A stretch of 39,835 nucleotides of DNA from RGIG2041 sp045546315. GTDB lineage: Bacteria; Bacillota; Clostridia; UBA1381; UMGS1253. The notes under the pieces are model-generated. The model saw only the letters and a program-made list of their open reading frames with translations. It was not told the DNA's origin and ran no database searches. The position numbers were made by a program, and so were the translations under genes. How positions within the stretch are numbered: position 1 is the first letter of the stretch; the number at the start of each line of letters is the position of its first letter. This document shows positions 30,033 to 38,498 of this stretch, piece by piece. The DNA lies in the NCBI GenBank assembly GCA_045546315.1, contig JAZQCN010000057.1:1-39835 (forward strand), written 5' to 3'.

Positions 30033-31964
30033 TTATGCCTTCTGAATTAAATAATACATAGACTGTGTGTTTTCACCGAGGGTGAATTTGAGCTTGCCGT
30101 CCTCGTAAACGGTGTCAATCTTGCCGATTGCAAAGCCCTCCGGGCTGATGGCGTGCACAATAAGCCCCTCGACATCGGTTTCGATTTCGATGCTCGCTTT
30201 GATAACCTCAACGAGCACCGGCGGCTTACCGTAGTCGAGCATTAAATCGCCTTCGAATTTTGCATCGGTGTTCTGCGCTCTGCCGACGGTGGTTAAAAGC
30301 AGATTGTCCGCGTGTGCAATGCTGTCTTCGGTCAGCGAGCTTAAAGCGATAACCGCAAAATCCGTTTCACTCTCGATGCTCATTCCCTTTAAGTCGATGC
30401 GACCGTTCTTTAAAAGGAAGCCGTAGGCGCACTTGGTCATATCGGTATCAATCCAGCCGTAGTTTTTCTCGCGGTTGATGTAAAGCTCACCTGTATCGGA
30501 TAAAATTTCCTTGTCCACTGTCGCCTCGGAAGCTACGCCGCCGATTTCGGTGTCGGCAACGATGCCGGTCTTTTCGAAGTTGGCTTTCATGATGTCTTCA
30601 TCCCATTCACTGCGGGAGAGCGGCTTGATTTTCGTGAAATTCTTTGCCGGTGCAACATCGCCGCGGCGTGTCATCAGTGCCGCGTGGTAGAAAAGACCAA
30701 ACTTTGCCGGGTCGTTCCAGGTCGAGAATATGCCCTGGCGGTACGGTACGCCGCCGATTTTTTCGGCAAAGATTTCCTTGCCGAGCATGTTCATGCGCTC
30801 AAGTCTTGCCGTATACGAATAGGTGTGAATTGCAAAGCCGGACCAGCCCTGGAACAAGCCGTATGCCGCGCTGTAGAGCGTACCCTCTGCGCGGTATTCA
30901 TTCGGCCACGGCATATCCCATTCGGAAATGTAGGTCGGGCGGTCGATGCCGGTCAGCTTGGTGCCTTTTGCTAAGTACGAATCCGGTCTCTGTGTCACTG
31001 CGATGTTTGCGCAGTGCTTTTCAAATTCCTTCCAGCGCCAATCGTACATATACGCATGCTCGTCAAAATAATCGGTTAAAAGCTGCGTTTTTGTGTTCTC
31101 CGGCGTGCTTGACCAGTTCGTGCCCGCAATCGGGATTTTTACGCCGCAATCGCGCATACAATCCATCATCGTGCGATAATACTTTTCCTGCAAGTATGTT
31201 TTAAAATCAATCAGCGTTTCGTCCTCTCTGTCCTCCAAATCAAAGTCGGCAGCCGATTTTCCGATATTGTTTTCCTTCAGCCACGCATCGAATTTTTCCA
31301 AAAACTCTGTTCTGTACGGCTCAGCGGGCGGGAAGTAGTTTTTGTGATACAAATCGCACTCATTTACGATTTCTGCTAATACAAACATCGGGTCGTCGCA
31401 GTAGGCAAGCCCGGTGTATGGATTTACGTGTGTCCACAAATTCACGCAATGCTCCTTTTGCAGCTCGATTAAGCGATCATCAAAAATTGCCTGCGTTGAG
31501 CGGTTTGCCGTACCCAAAATACCCTCGTCCGAACGGAAGGTGCGGTAGGTGTACATATCCATATAGGCATAAATACCCTCTTTTTTTAAGCAGTACAAAA
31601 GATAGTCAAGTCTATCCATGCTCTCCGGGTCCAAATGCGCGCCCGTTACGCGCTTGCCCTTGGTAAAGGCAAAAATATTCGGCGTGTGCCAGTCGGCATC
31701 GAGCTGATGGAGGCGCACAAGATTCAAGCCGATTTTTGCAAGGCGCTTCGCGAGCTTTTCGGCATAATCGTGCTCCGGAAAGCAGCCCCAGCCGTTGAAG
31801 TTCGTGCCCCAGAATTTCACCTTTGTGCCGTCCTCGAAGGCAAAATCTCTGCCGTCGACCTTCAAAAAGCCGTGCTTGCCGGCCGGCTTTTCATTTTCGA
31901 ACACGAAGGAAATGTCAATCGGCACATCATCGTGATAAAACGGATATGGAATGAATTTTGTCAT
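30033..31964 (-). CDS. Clan GH-A glycoside hydrolase (GH5-like)
   Basis: A 643-residue cytosolic enzyme. Residues about 25-430 form a TIM barrel: FWGTNFNGWGCFPEHDYAEK and GLNLVRLHQLDADWH at the start, acid/base Asn-Glu in VLAEIVNECDLY, and a likely nucleophile Glu in YISEWDMPWPN. The C-terminal part is a beta-rich domain. No signal peptide. It is divergent from the AraC-type regulator at 32082 and has its own promoter (32026-31999), so that regulator probably controls it. The substrate is not predictable; beta-mannoside or beta-glucoside are possibilities. Confidence 0.78.
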   Translation of the reverse strand: MTKFIPYPFYHDDVPIDISFVFENEKPAGKHGFLKVDGRDFAFEDGTKVKFWGTNFNGWGCFPEHDYAEKLAKRLAKIGLNLVRLHQLDADWHTPNIFAFTKGKRVTGAHLDPESMDRLDYLLYCLKKEGIYAYMDMYTYRTFRSDEGILGTANRSTQAIFDDRLIELQKEHCVNLWTHVNPYTGLAYCDDPMFVLAEIVNECDLYHKNYFPPAEPYRTEFLEKFDAWLKENNIGKSAADFDLEDREDETLIDFKTYLQEKYYRTMMDCMRDCGVKIPIAGTNWSSTPENTKTQLLTDYFDEHAYMYDWRWKEFEKHCANIAVTQRPDSYLAKGTKLTGIDRPTYISEWDMPWPNEYRAEGTLYSAAYGLFQGWSGFAIHTYSYTARLERMNMLGKEIFAEKIGGVPYRQGIFSTWNDPAKFGLFYHAALMTRRGDVAPAKNFTKIKPLSRSEWDEDIMKANFEKTGIVADTEIGGVASEATVDKEILSDTGELYINREKNYGWIDTDMTKCAYGFLLKNGRIDLKGMSIESETDFAVIALSSLTEDSIAHADNLLLTTVGRAQNTDAKFEGDLMLDYGKPPVLVEVIKASIEIETDVEGLIVHAISPEGFAIGKIDTVYEDGKLKFTLGENTQSMYYLIQKA

Positions 31965-31998
31965 TATACTTTTCTCCTTTTTTTAATTTTATACTTGA

Positions 31999-32026
31999 AT
32001 TATAGCACATTTTCGGTTATACTCAA
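31999..32026 (-). promoter_or_regulatory. Promoter of the clan-A hydrolase gene
   Basis: TTGAGT (32026-32021), a 16-base spacer and TATAAT (32004-31999), 35 bases ahead of the ATG. It sits in the gap shared with the divergent AraC-type gene. Confidence 0.75.
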
Positions 32027-32081
32027 GCCGTAGAACTATAAAAAAGCAATGAAAAACAGCACTATTCGGAGGTGGATATGG

Positions 32082-32873
32082 TTGAAGGGTGTATTTGAAA
32101 AAAACGATTTGCGTATGTATGCCAAGCGCGTAAACGGCTTTCGCGGCTTTCCGCCGATGTTTCATACACACGCAGAGCTTGTCTATGTGCTTTCAGGAGA
32201 AATACACATGACCATAGACGGTTGTGAGCGTGTTTTAAGGACGGGGGAAATCAGCATCGTGTTCCCCTACAGCATCCATGCCTATGAAACTGCACCGGAA
32301 GCAAAGGCAATTATCATTATGTTTTCGCCGGACGCTGTTCCTAAATATGAAAAGATGCTGCTGACCTTTAAGCCGGATGTACCGTATTGCAAGGATGAAG
32401 GTGCGCTTTTGCCGATTCTAAGCAGAATTGTGGAGGTGTTTTCCTTAAAGGATACGGCACACGAGGACATCGCAACCGCCTATCTTGCAGGCGTGGTCGG
32501 TGAGCTTTTGCAAAGGCTTACGCTACACACGGATTTTGACGCAGGCAGCGAGGTCATACAGCGTGTGCTGACCTATTGCAGCACACATTTTACAGACGAG
32601 GATATCAGCACGCGCGCTGTCGCGCAGGCACTGTTTATCAGCCAAAGCTATGTGACAAAAATCTTTTCCGAAAAGCTCGGTTACGGCTTTCGGGAGTATA
32701 TAAACTCTCTGCGCATTGCCGAGGCAAAGAACCTCTTAAAAAACACAGATTTGAAAATCACGGAAATTATGCTGCGCTGCGGCTTTAAAAACCAAAGCAG
32801 CTTTAACCGCATATTTATCGAGGATTGCGGCACGACACCGCGTGCCTTCAGAGCGCAGACAAAAGAGAAATGA
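32082..32873 (+). CDS. AraC-family transcriptional regulator
   Basis: A 263-residue activator. The N-terminal cupin sensor has HTHAELVYVLSGEIHMTIDG, and the C-terminal double HTH has ISTRAVAQALFISQSYVTKIFSEKLG and ITEIMLRCGFKNQSSFNRIF. I favour a TTG start at 32082, nine bases after GGAGG; the ATG eleven codons upstream (32049) has no ribosome site, and an ATG beside the GGAGG is out of frame. Divergent from the hydrolase gene it likely activates in response to a sugar. Confidence 0.88.
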   Translation: MKGVFEKNDLRMYAKRVNGFRGFPPMFHTHAELVYVLSGEIHMTIDGCERVLRTGEISIVFPYSIHAYETAPEAKAIIIMFSPDAVPKYEKMLLTFKPDVPYCKDEGALLPILSRIVEVFSLKDTAHEDIATAYLAGVVGELLQRLTLHTDFDAGSEVIQRVLTYCSTHFTDEDISTRAVAQALFISQSYVTKIFSEKLGYGFREYINSLRIAEAKNLLKNTDLKITEIMLRCGFKNQSSFNRIFIEDCGTTPRAFRAQTKEK

Positions 32874-32899
32874 AAAGGACAGTCGATGACTGTCCTTTT
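32873..32899. terminator. Bidirectional terminator between AraC gene and Gfo/Idh gene
   Basis: 12-base arms AAAAGGACAGTC (32873-32884) and GACTGTCCTTTT (32888-32899) around GAT. Confidence 0.9.
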
Positions 32900-32907
32900 T
32901 GAATACA

Positions 32908-34038
32908 TTATACAATATCGTAAAACTGTTTTGTTTGTGCGGATTTTCTTGCCATCAGGCACATTTTTGCGCTTAAGATACCGGAGGCGAGGTCAGCGTG
33001 AGAAATATCCTTGCCGCGTACAACATCGGCAAAGTTTCTTAAAAGCATTTCATCGCCGCCGAAGTGGGAGCCTTCGGTGTTGCTATTTAGTGTTTCAACG
33101 CGGTCTTCATTGTGATAGATAATTTTAATTTCGCCGGAGTACAAGTCAAATTCGAGGGTTGCATCATAGCTGATGATGCGCGCGCCGCGCTTGCCTGCAC
33201 TGCGGCGCACAATGAAATTTTGCGAATACGCAACGTGCAGACCGTTTTCGTACATTACCAATACGCTCGAACTGTCTTCGTTGCCTGTGGCGGTGGAAAA
33301 GCAGCATAAATCCTTAATCTCATAAGGGTCGCCGTTGATTTTGTTGATGTTGTTTACGCCCTCCGGACAGGTTTCCTTTTCAGGACAGTCTGCGCAGTGC
33401 AAATCTGCCGGCTTGTCGCCTTTAAACACCTGCTTTGAGGTCATTGCACAGATGGTTGTCGGCTGCAAATCGCCCAAAAGGTAGTTGATACAGTCTAAAT
33501 CATGCGTTGCCTTTTGCAGCAAAAGCCCGCCGGTCTCGTTTTCGTCGCGGTACCATTTGTGGTAGTAGCCGCGACCGTAATTAACATTGTTGTATGCTTG
33601 AACATGTGCCGGTGTGCCAACGCGTCCGGAATCGAGAATTTCCTTCACGCGCTGTACGGTCGAGCAAAGGCGAAGCGGGAAGGAGACGACGGTTTTTTCG
33701 TTTATATGCAAAATGCCTTCCAGTTTTGTGAGGTCCTCTTCCGTTGTGCAGACCGGTTTTTCCAAAAACATCGGGATGTTGTATTTTGCCACAAGGCAAG
33801 CATATTGTGTATGTGTTGAGCAGCGCGTACCGATAAAAACACCGTCCGGTGCTTCAGTTTGCAGCATTTGCTCTGCATCGGTGTAATAGGTGATACCGTC
33901 AATATCCTCGAAACGCTTTTTTGCGGTTTCGATATCCGTATCGCAAATGGCGGTCAAGGCAAAATCTTCATTTTTCAGAATTTCTTTTACCTGCGGCGCA
34001 ATTCTTCTGCCCGCCCCGATAATTGCAAGCTTGTACAT
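32908..34038 (-). CDS. Gfo/Idh/MocA-family oxidoreductase
   Basis: A 376-residue NAD(P)-dependent sugar dehydrogenase. The Rossmann start is MYKLAIIGAGRRIAPQVKEIL, the conserved FLEKPVCTTEEDL contains the EKP motif, and the C-terminal domain follows. An unusual insert carries Cys pairs, LHCADCPEKETCPEG, that could bind a metal. The start at 34038 follows AAAGGAGT; the longer frame (34122) covers the promoter. A promoter of its own (TAGACA-17-TACAAT, 34097-34069) separates it from the operon upstream. Likely acts on an imported glycoside or sugar. Confidence 0.88.
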   Translation of the reverse strand: MYKLAIIGAGRRIAPQVKEILKNEDFALTAICDTDIETAKKRFEDIDGITYYTDAEQMLQTEAPDGVFIGTRCSTHTQYACLVAKYNIPMFLEKPVCTTEEDLTKLEGILHINEKTVVSFPLRLCSTVQRVKEILDSGRVGTPAHVQAYNNVNYGRGYYHKWYRDENETGGLLLQKATHDLDCINYLLGDLQPTTICAMTSKQVFKGDKPADLHCADCPEKETCPEGVNNINKINGDPYEIKDLCCFSTATGNEDSSSVLVMYENGLHVAYSQNFIVRRSAGKRGARIISYDATLEFDLYSGEIKIIYHNEDRVETLNSNTEGSHFGGDEMLLRNFADVVRGKDISHADLASGILSAKMCLMARKSAQTKQFYDIV

Positions 34039-34068
34039 AATCCGTACTCCTTTACGCTGTTTTTCTTC

Positions 34069-34097
34069 ATTGTAACAGCCAAAGCGGAAATTGTCTA
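34069..34097 (-). promoter_or_regulatory. Promoter of the Gfo/Idh gene
   Basis: TAGACA (34097-34092), a 17-base spacer and TACAAT (34074-34069). Confidence 0.7.
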
Positions 34098-34146
34098 TAC
34101 ATTTTCTGCTTGTTTTTAGCACAATCCTGCTACCAACACAAAAATA

Positions 34147-34173
34147 AAGGGACGGCGCCCTTCACCGTCCCTT
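34147..34173 (-). terminator. Terminator of the epimerase-dehydrogenase operon
   Basis: AAGGGACGG (34147-34155) pairs with CCGTCCCTT (34165-34173); T-rich beyond on the minus strand. Confidence 0.8.
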
Positions 34174-34216
34174 ACAAACACGAATTACATTCGGCTTAAA
34201 TTGCATATTTTCTTTG

Positions 34217-35086
34217 TTATTCGAGGTTTAATTCCTTCACATAGGTCTTTAAGTTGGCAAGACCTTCAGCAATACCCTTCATACAATCAGCTGAGCCTTC
34301 GTATTCAATCGATAAATCTCCCTGATAGTCTGCACGGTTTAAAATCTTGATGCACTGCTTAACCGGAATCACGCCGTGCCCAATCGTGCAGCCCTTTAAC
34401 ATATTGCAGCCGCGGGTTAAAATACCGAGTGTTGCCGGCGTAATCTTATCAAACGGGATTTTGATAAAGTCCTTTGCGTGTGCGTGGAAGGCATACGGTG
34501 CGAGGCGCGATACCGCGCTTACGCTGTCCTCATCGACGCAGGCGAAGTTGCCCATATCAATCAAAATACCGAAATTTTTGTGGTTTACGGCGTTAAACAA
34601 ACGCTCTACGCGGTCGCTGTCCTGCGCTACAAAGCCGTGGTTTTCCACCATCGTGCGGATGCCCTTCGTTTCGGCATATTCGCAAACGGCGCGCACGCCC
34701 TTTGCCAGCATCGGCAAAGCCTGATCAAAGCTGCGGTAGTTGCCAAGACCTCGCATAGAGTCCTGGCGCATCAAAGTTACGCCGAGTGCCTCTGCAACAT
34801 CGACTTGCCCTTTCATTCTTTCAATCTCTGCCTGAAGCGCCTCCTCGGTATCCACTGCAAAGTTTGCTGCAATGGTGTAGCAGTTTACGCAGATGTCTAC
34901 TTTTTTCGCCTCTTCGCGGATTTTCGCGGCATATTCTAACTGTGTCGAGCCGTCGTGTGGCTTAATCTCCGTAAATTCGATACAGTCAAAGCCGAGCGCC
35001 TTTGCCGCCTTGACGGTATCCAATTGCGTCATTTCGCCTGCATTGATTTTTTGTGAAAAAGAATAAGAACTTACGCCAAATCTCAT
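34217..35086 (-). CDS. Sugar phosphate isomerase/epimerase-like TIM-barrel protein
   Basis: A 289-residue AP-endonuclease-2-like TIM barrel. It has GFDCIEFTEIKPHDG, TMVENHGFVAQD, ILIDMGNFAC, AFHAHAKDF and LSIEYEG, which supply the Glu, His and Asp metal ligands of this superfamily. It starts four bases inside the end of the dehydrogenase gene, so it is coupled. It is the last gene of a three-gene operon. Partnerships of such proteins with Gfo/Idh dehydrogenases are known in inositol and 3-keto-glycoside pathways; which applies here is open. Confidence 0.87.
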   Translation of the reverse strand: MRFGVSSYSFSQKINAGEMTQLDTVKAAKALGFDCIEFTEIKPHDGSTQLEYAAKIREEAKKVDICVNCYTIAANFAVDTEEALQAEIERMKGQVDVAEALGVTLMRQDSMRGLGNYRSFDQALPMLAKGVRAVCEYAETKGIRTMVENHGFVAQDSDRVERLFNAVNHKNFGILIDMGNFACVDEDSVSAVSRLAPYAFHAHAKDFIKIPFDKITPATLGILTRGCNMLKGCTIGHGVIPVKQCIKILNRADYQGDLSIEYEGSADCMKGIAEGLANLKTYVKELNLE

Positions 35087-36141
35087 AAAATCACCTCATG
35101 TCCCGTCTTTGCGGATTCGTAAATCGCATCCAAAATCTTCATAACCACAACGCCGTCCTCCGCAGGTGCGATACACTTTGTACCGTTCACGATGCAGTCA
35201 ACGAAATGGTCAACCTCCTGCACAAACATATCCTTGCCGCCTGTCTTTAAGTTTCTCGTTGCCAGATCCACATCGGCAAGATAGCCGCTCACGGTGGTGT
35301 ACAGCTTCGGCTGACCTGCAAGCGCAAGGCCGCCCTTTGTGCCGTACAAGTCCTTCGCCGTTACACCGTTGCCGTTTAACGAATAGCTTGTTTCCAAAAG
35401 CGTTACCGCGCCATTGTCATAGCGGATGAGCGCAACCGCCAAATCCTCTACATCGCACTTGTCTTCGTCACTCGCATTTTCCGGTCTCCAGCCGACATGG
35501 GTTTTGAGCCATGGTCTGTTTTTGAGCATATCAAAGGTTGCTGCATAAACGGAAACCGGCTTCGGCTTGCCCATCAGATAGCGCGTATGGTCGATGACAT
35601 GTACACCGAGGTCGATGACCGGACCGCCGCCGGATCTTTCACTGTCGGCAAACCAGCCGCCCGGGCAGCCGTGACGACGCAGATAGGTTGCCTTTGAATA
35701 GTAAATATCGCCGAGTGCGCCGTCGTTGATTAAGTCGAGCGCAACTCTGCTTTCATCTGAAAAACGCATTACAAAGCCGACCATCAAAAGCTTACCCTGC
35801 TTTTCAGCTTCTGCGCGCATTTCCTCTGCCTGCTGTGCGTTCATCGCGAGCGGCTTTTCACAAAGCACATGCTTGCCTGCCTTAAGTGCCGCCATCGTGC
35901 ATTCGTAGTGGCTTACATTCCATACGCAAACACTGACCGCATCGAGCTCTTTAAGCGCGAGCATTTCGTTTACATCCGTATAGGTGCGCTCGATGCCGTA
36001 CTGCGCCGCTTTTTTTGCCAGTTTTTCTTCGTCAATATCGCAAAACGCGTATACTTCTACATTTTCATTTTGAAGATAGCCGTTCAGATGCTCCTTCGAA
36101 ATGTTGCCTACGCCGATAATACCAATCTTGATTTTAGCCAT
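35083..36141 (-). CDS. Gfo/Idh/MocA-family oxidoreductase
   Basis: A 352-residue dehydrogenase. The Rossmann fold is KIGIIGVGNISKEHLNGY, the nucleotide-binding and catalytic Lys region is HVLCEKPLAMNAQQAEEM, and GGPVIDLGVHVIDHTRYLMG carries the conserved Asp/His. It is the middle gene of the operon, one base after the first epimerase-like gene and overlapping the last by four. It probably oxidises a sugar hydroxyl that the flanking isomerases then process. Confidence 0.92.
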   Translation of the reverse strand: MAKIKIGIIGVGNISKEHLNGYLQNENVEVYAFCDIDEEKLAKKAAQYGIERTYTDVNEMLALKELDAVSVCVWNVSHYECTMAALKAGKHVLCEKPLAMNAQQAEEMRAEAEKQGKLLMVGFVMRFSDESRVALDLINDGALGDIYYSKATYLRRHGCPGGWFADSERSGGGPVIDLGVHVIDHTRYLMGKPKPVSVYAATFDMLKNRPWLKTHVGWRPENASDEDKCDVEDLAVALIRYDNGAVTLLETSYSLNGNGVTAKDLYGTKGGLALAGQPKLYTTVSGYLADVDLATRNLKTGGKDMFVQEVDHFVDCIVNGTKCIAPAEDGVVVMKILDAIYESAKTGHEVIL

Positions 36142-36142
36142 C

Positions 36143-37000
36143 TTAATTCTCCTCCATAACTTTCTTTAAATAGTTTACTGCCGTTAAAATATCGGCTGCC
36201 GGATTGTCGCCAACCTCACGCTCGATGGTCAAAAAGCCGTTGTAGCCGATGTCCTCAAGCGCCTTTAAATATGCTGCAAACGGTACGCTGCCCGTGCCGA
36301 GCGGTACTTCTTCGAAAAAGCCGCCCTGCCTGTACTCTTCCGGAATCGGATGTACCACGCGATAGAGGCACTCCGGGTCGCCGTCCTTTAGCTTGATGCC
36401 GTCTTTTGCGTGCGTATGTACGATGTAGTCTTTTAAGTTGTACACCGCCTGCACCGGGTCGTCACCGGTGACCATCACAAGATTTGCCGGGTCTAAATTG
36501 ACCGCAACGCCTTTCGAGCCGAGCGAATCTAAAAAGGTTTTTAAGGTCGCACTCGTTTCCGGACCGGTTTCAATTGCAAAGTGCGCATCTAAACTGTCGG
36601 CATATTCTGCAAGCTCGTGGCACGCCGCCTGCATAATCTTGTAGCGGTCGTGATTTGCATCCTGCGGCACAACGCCGATGTGCGTGGTCACGATGTCGGT
36701 TTCCAGTTCCTTTGCAAGCTCCATAATACGCTTGGATTTTTCAATCAGCTCGGGATTTTTCTCCGGATTGCCGAAGCCCATACCCAGGTCACCGCAAATT
36801 GCGGAAAACTTAAGGCCGTTGGATTTTACAAAATCCAAAAGCTCGATGCGCTTTGCCTTTGTCAGATTCTCCGGCGCATTCTCGCCCTTGGTACAATACA
36901 TCTGCAAGCCCTGCGCACCGATTTGCGCCGCGCGCACAATGGCTTCTTTCGTCGGCAGACGGAAGGAATCCACAATCACACCAATATCAAATTTGCGCAT
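36143..37000 (-). CDS. Sugar phosphate isomerase/epimerase-like TIM-barrel protein
   Basis: A 285-residue protein. It has IGAQGLQMYCTKG, FSAICGDLGMGF, IVTTHIGVVPQD, FAIETGPETSATL, VNLDPANLVM, HTHAKDGIKL and LTIEREVG, an intact set of metal-binding acidic and His residues of the xylose-isomerase-like superfamily. First gene of the operon, divergent from an AraC-type regulator. GTGGGGTG lies before the ATG. It differs clearly from the other family member at 34217. Confidence 0.9.
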   Translation of the reverse strand: MRKFDIGVIVDSFRLPTKEAIVRAAQIGAQGLQMYCTKGENAPENLTKAKRIELLDFVKSNGLKFSAICGDLGMGFGNPEKNPELIEKSKRIMELAKELETDIVTTHIGVVPQDANHDRYKIMQAACHELAEYADSLDAHFAIETGPETSATLKTFLDSLGSKGVAVNLDPANLVMVTGDDPVQAVYNLKDYIVHTHAKDGIKLKDGDPECLYRVVHPIPEEYRQGGFFEEVPLGTGSVPFAAYLKALEDIGYNGFLTIEREVGDNPAADILTAVNYLKKVMEEN

Positions 37001-37044
37001 TTAAAACACCCCACTTAAAATTATATTGTTTTTTTCTTAAGTTT

Positions 37045-37087
37045 ATTGTATACTGTTTTCAAGGAAAAAGCAAATATTATCTTGCTT
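37045..37087 (-). promoter_or_regulatory. Promoter and possible operator of the epimerase-dehydrogenase operon
   Basis: TTGCTT (37073-37068), a 17-base spacer and TACAAT (37050-37045). The -35 AAGCAA is mirrored by TTGCTT at 37082-37087, an inverted repeat that could bind the divergent AraC-type regulator. Confidence 0.6.
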
Positions 37088-37126
37088 GAAATTAACATTA
37101 TTTTGCTGTTTTGGAGGTGAATGCGC

Positions 37127-37951
37127 ATGAAAAGCGGATTTTACGAACCGCATATGATTGCCGATGAAAAGATGCCGTTTATTTTTCATCGGGATCTGAT
37201 TCGAAAAAAAGTGGTAGAAACGCAGAGTCTTGCGCATTGGCACAGAAATATCGAAATTCTGTTTTTCATCTCGGGTAAGGGGGAAATGCTGTGCGACACA
37301 CAGATTACACCCGTGGAACCGGGCGACGTTTTCATCATCAATGCAAACAGCATGCACTACGTTGCATCGGACGACGAAGTGCGCTACTACTGCCTGATTG
37401 TTGACGATAGATTCTGCACGGAAAATGCGCTGAACGCAGAAACGCTCTTGTTTCAAAATCACATACGCGATCCGAAAGCACGTGCACTGTATGAACAGGT
37501 TGTTTCCTGCTATGCCAACCGAAATGCTTTTTACAAAGCTTCCGTTCGCTCCGCAGTGCTTTCCTTGCTGGTGTACTTGGTTTGCAACTATACTTTGAGT
37601 GAAGAAGTTGTGCGCAAACGCGCGGGCAGTAAAGCGGTAGAAAATATAAAAGCCGCGCTTGGCTATATCCACGCACATTTTATGCAAAAAATAAGCGTGC
37701 AGGAAGTGGCCGAATCGGTCAATCTGAGCCAATATCACTTTTCACGCGAGTTTAAAAAGGTAACCGGTGTGTCTTTTGTCACGTACATCAATTATCTGCG
37801 TTGCGAAAATGCAAAAAAACTGTTGCAAAGCGGAAATTGCACCGTCGCAGAAGCCTGCACAGTAAGTGGGTTTGAAAATTTTTCGTACTTTTCAAAAATC
37901 TTCAAAAAGAACTACGGCGCATCCCCACATTCCTATATTCCAAAAGTATAA
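37127..37951 (+). CDS. AraC-family transcriptional regulator
   Basis: A 274-residue protein. The cupin-like sensor (LAHWHRNIEILFFISGKGEML, VEPGDVFIINANSMHYV) is followed by the double HTH (ISVQEVAESVNLSQYHFSREFKKVTG, CTVAEACTVSGFENFSYFSKIFKKNYG). I use the second ATG (37127), nine bases after GGAGG; the first ATG is too close. Divergent from the three-gene sugar operon, which it most likely controls. Confidence 0.92.
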   Translation: MKSGFYEPHMIADEKMPFIFHRDLIRKKVVETQSLAHWHRNIEILFFISGKGEMLCDTQITPVEPGDVFIINANSMHYVASDDEVRYYCLIVDDRFCTENALNAETLLFQNHIRDPKARALYEQVVSCYANRNAFYKASVRSAVLSLLVYLVCNYTLSEEVVRKRAGSKAVENIKAALGYIHAHFMQKISVQEVAESVNLSQYHFSREFKKVTGVSFVTYINYLRCENAKKLLQSGNCTVAEACTVSGFENFSYFSKIFKKNYGASPHSYIPKV

Positions 37952-37993
37952 TTTTCCACCTCGGCACATATACTGTTACCGAGGTGATTTTTT

Positions 37994-38467
37994 ATGTGGC
38001 AAAAAATAAAACCGTACATTGTTTCCATCGCAATTGCACTCGGTGTCGGCGGCTTATCTGCGCTGCTCACGCGCGGCAATATGGATGTGTACGAGCGCAT
38101 TGTCCGCCCGCCGCTCGCCCCGCCGATGTGGCTGTTTCCGGTTGCCTGGGGCATTTTGTTTGTGCTGATGGGCATATCTGCCGCGCTGGTGTATAAGCAA
38201 AGGCTCCACGAGCCGCAAAAGGTACAGGAGGCGCTGGTGGTTTACGCGCTGCAGCTGGCGGTAAACTTTTTCTGGAGCATCATTTTCTTCAACCTGCAGG
38301 CATATTGGTTCGCCTTTTTCTGGCTTTTGCTTTTGTGGATTTTAATTCTGAGAATGATTGTGATGTTTTACCCGCTGCACGCAGTTGCCGCTTACCTGCA
38401 AATCCCCTACCTTTTGTGGGTGACCTTTGCAGGCTACCTGACCTTGGCGATTGCAATATTGAACTAA
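37994..38467 (+). CDS. tspO: TspO/MBR-family tryptophan-rich membrane protein
   Basis: A 157-residue, five-TM protein with the family hallmark VRPPLAPPMWLFPVAWGILFVLMGISAALV, and later NFFWSIIFF and PYLLWVTFAGYL. TspO proteins bind tetrapyrroles or other ligands in the membrane and act in stress signalling. GAGGTGA precedes the ATG. Single gene followed by a strong terminator. Confidence 0.94.
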   Translation: MWQKIKPYIVSIAIALGVGGLSALLTRGNMDVYERIVRPPLAPPMWLFPVAWGILFVLMGISAALVYKQRLHEPQKVQEALVVYALQLAVNFFWSIIFFNLQAYWFAFFWLLLLWILILRMIVMFYPLHAVAAYLQIPYLLWVTFAGYLTLAIAILN

Positions 38468-38498
38468 AAAAGTCCCTCTTTTCAGAGGGACTTTTTTC
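38466..38498. terminator. Bidirectional terminator between tspO and acyltransferase gene
   Basis: AAAGTCCCTCT-TTTC-AGAGGGACTTT with A and T runs outside. Confidence 0.9.
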
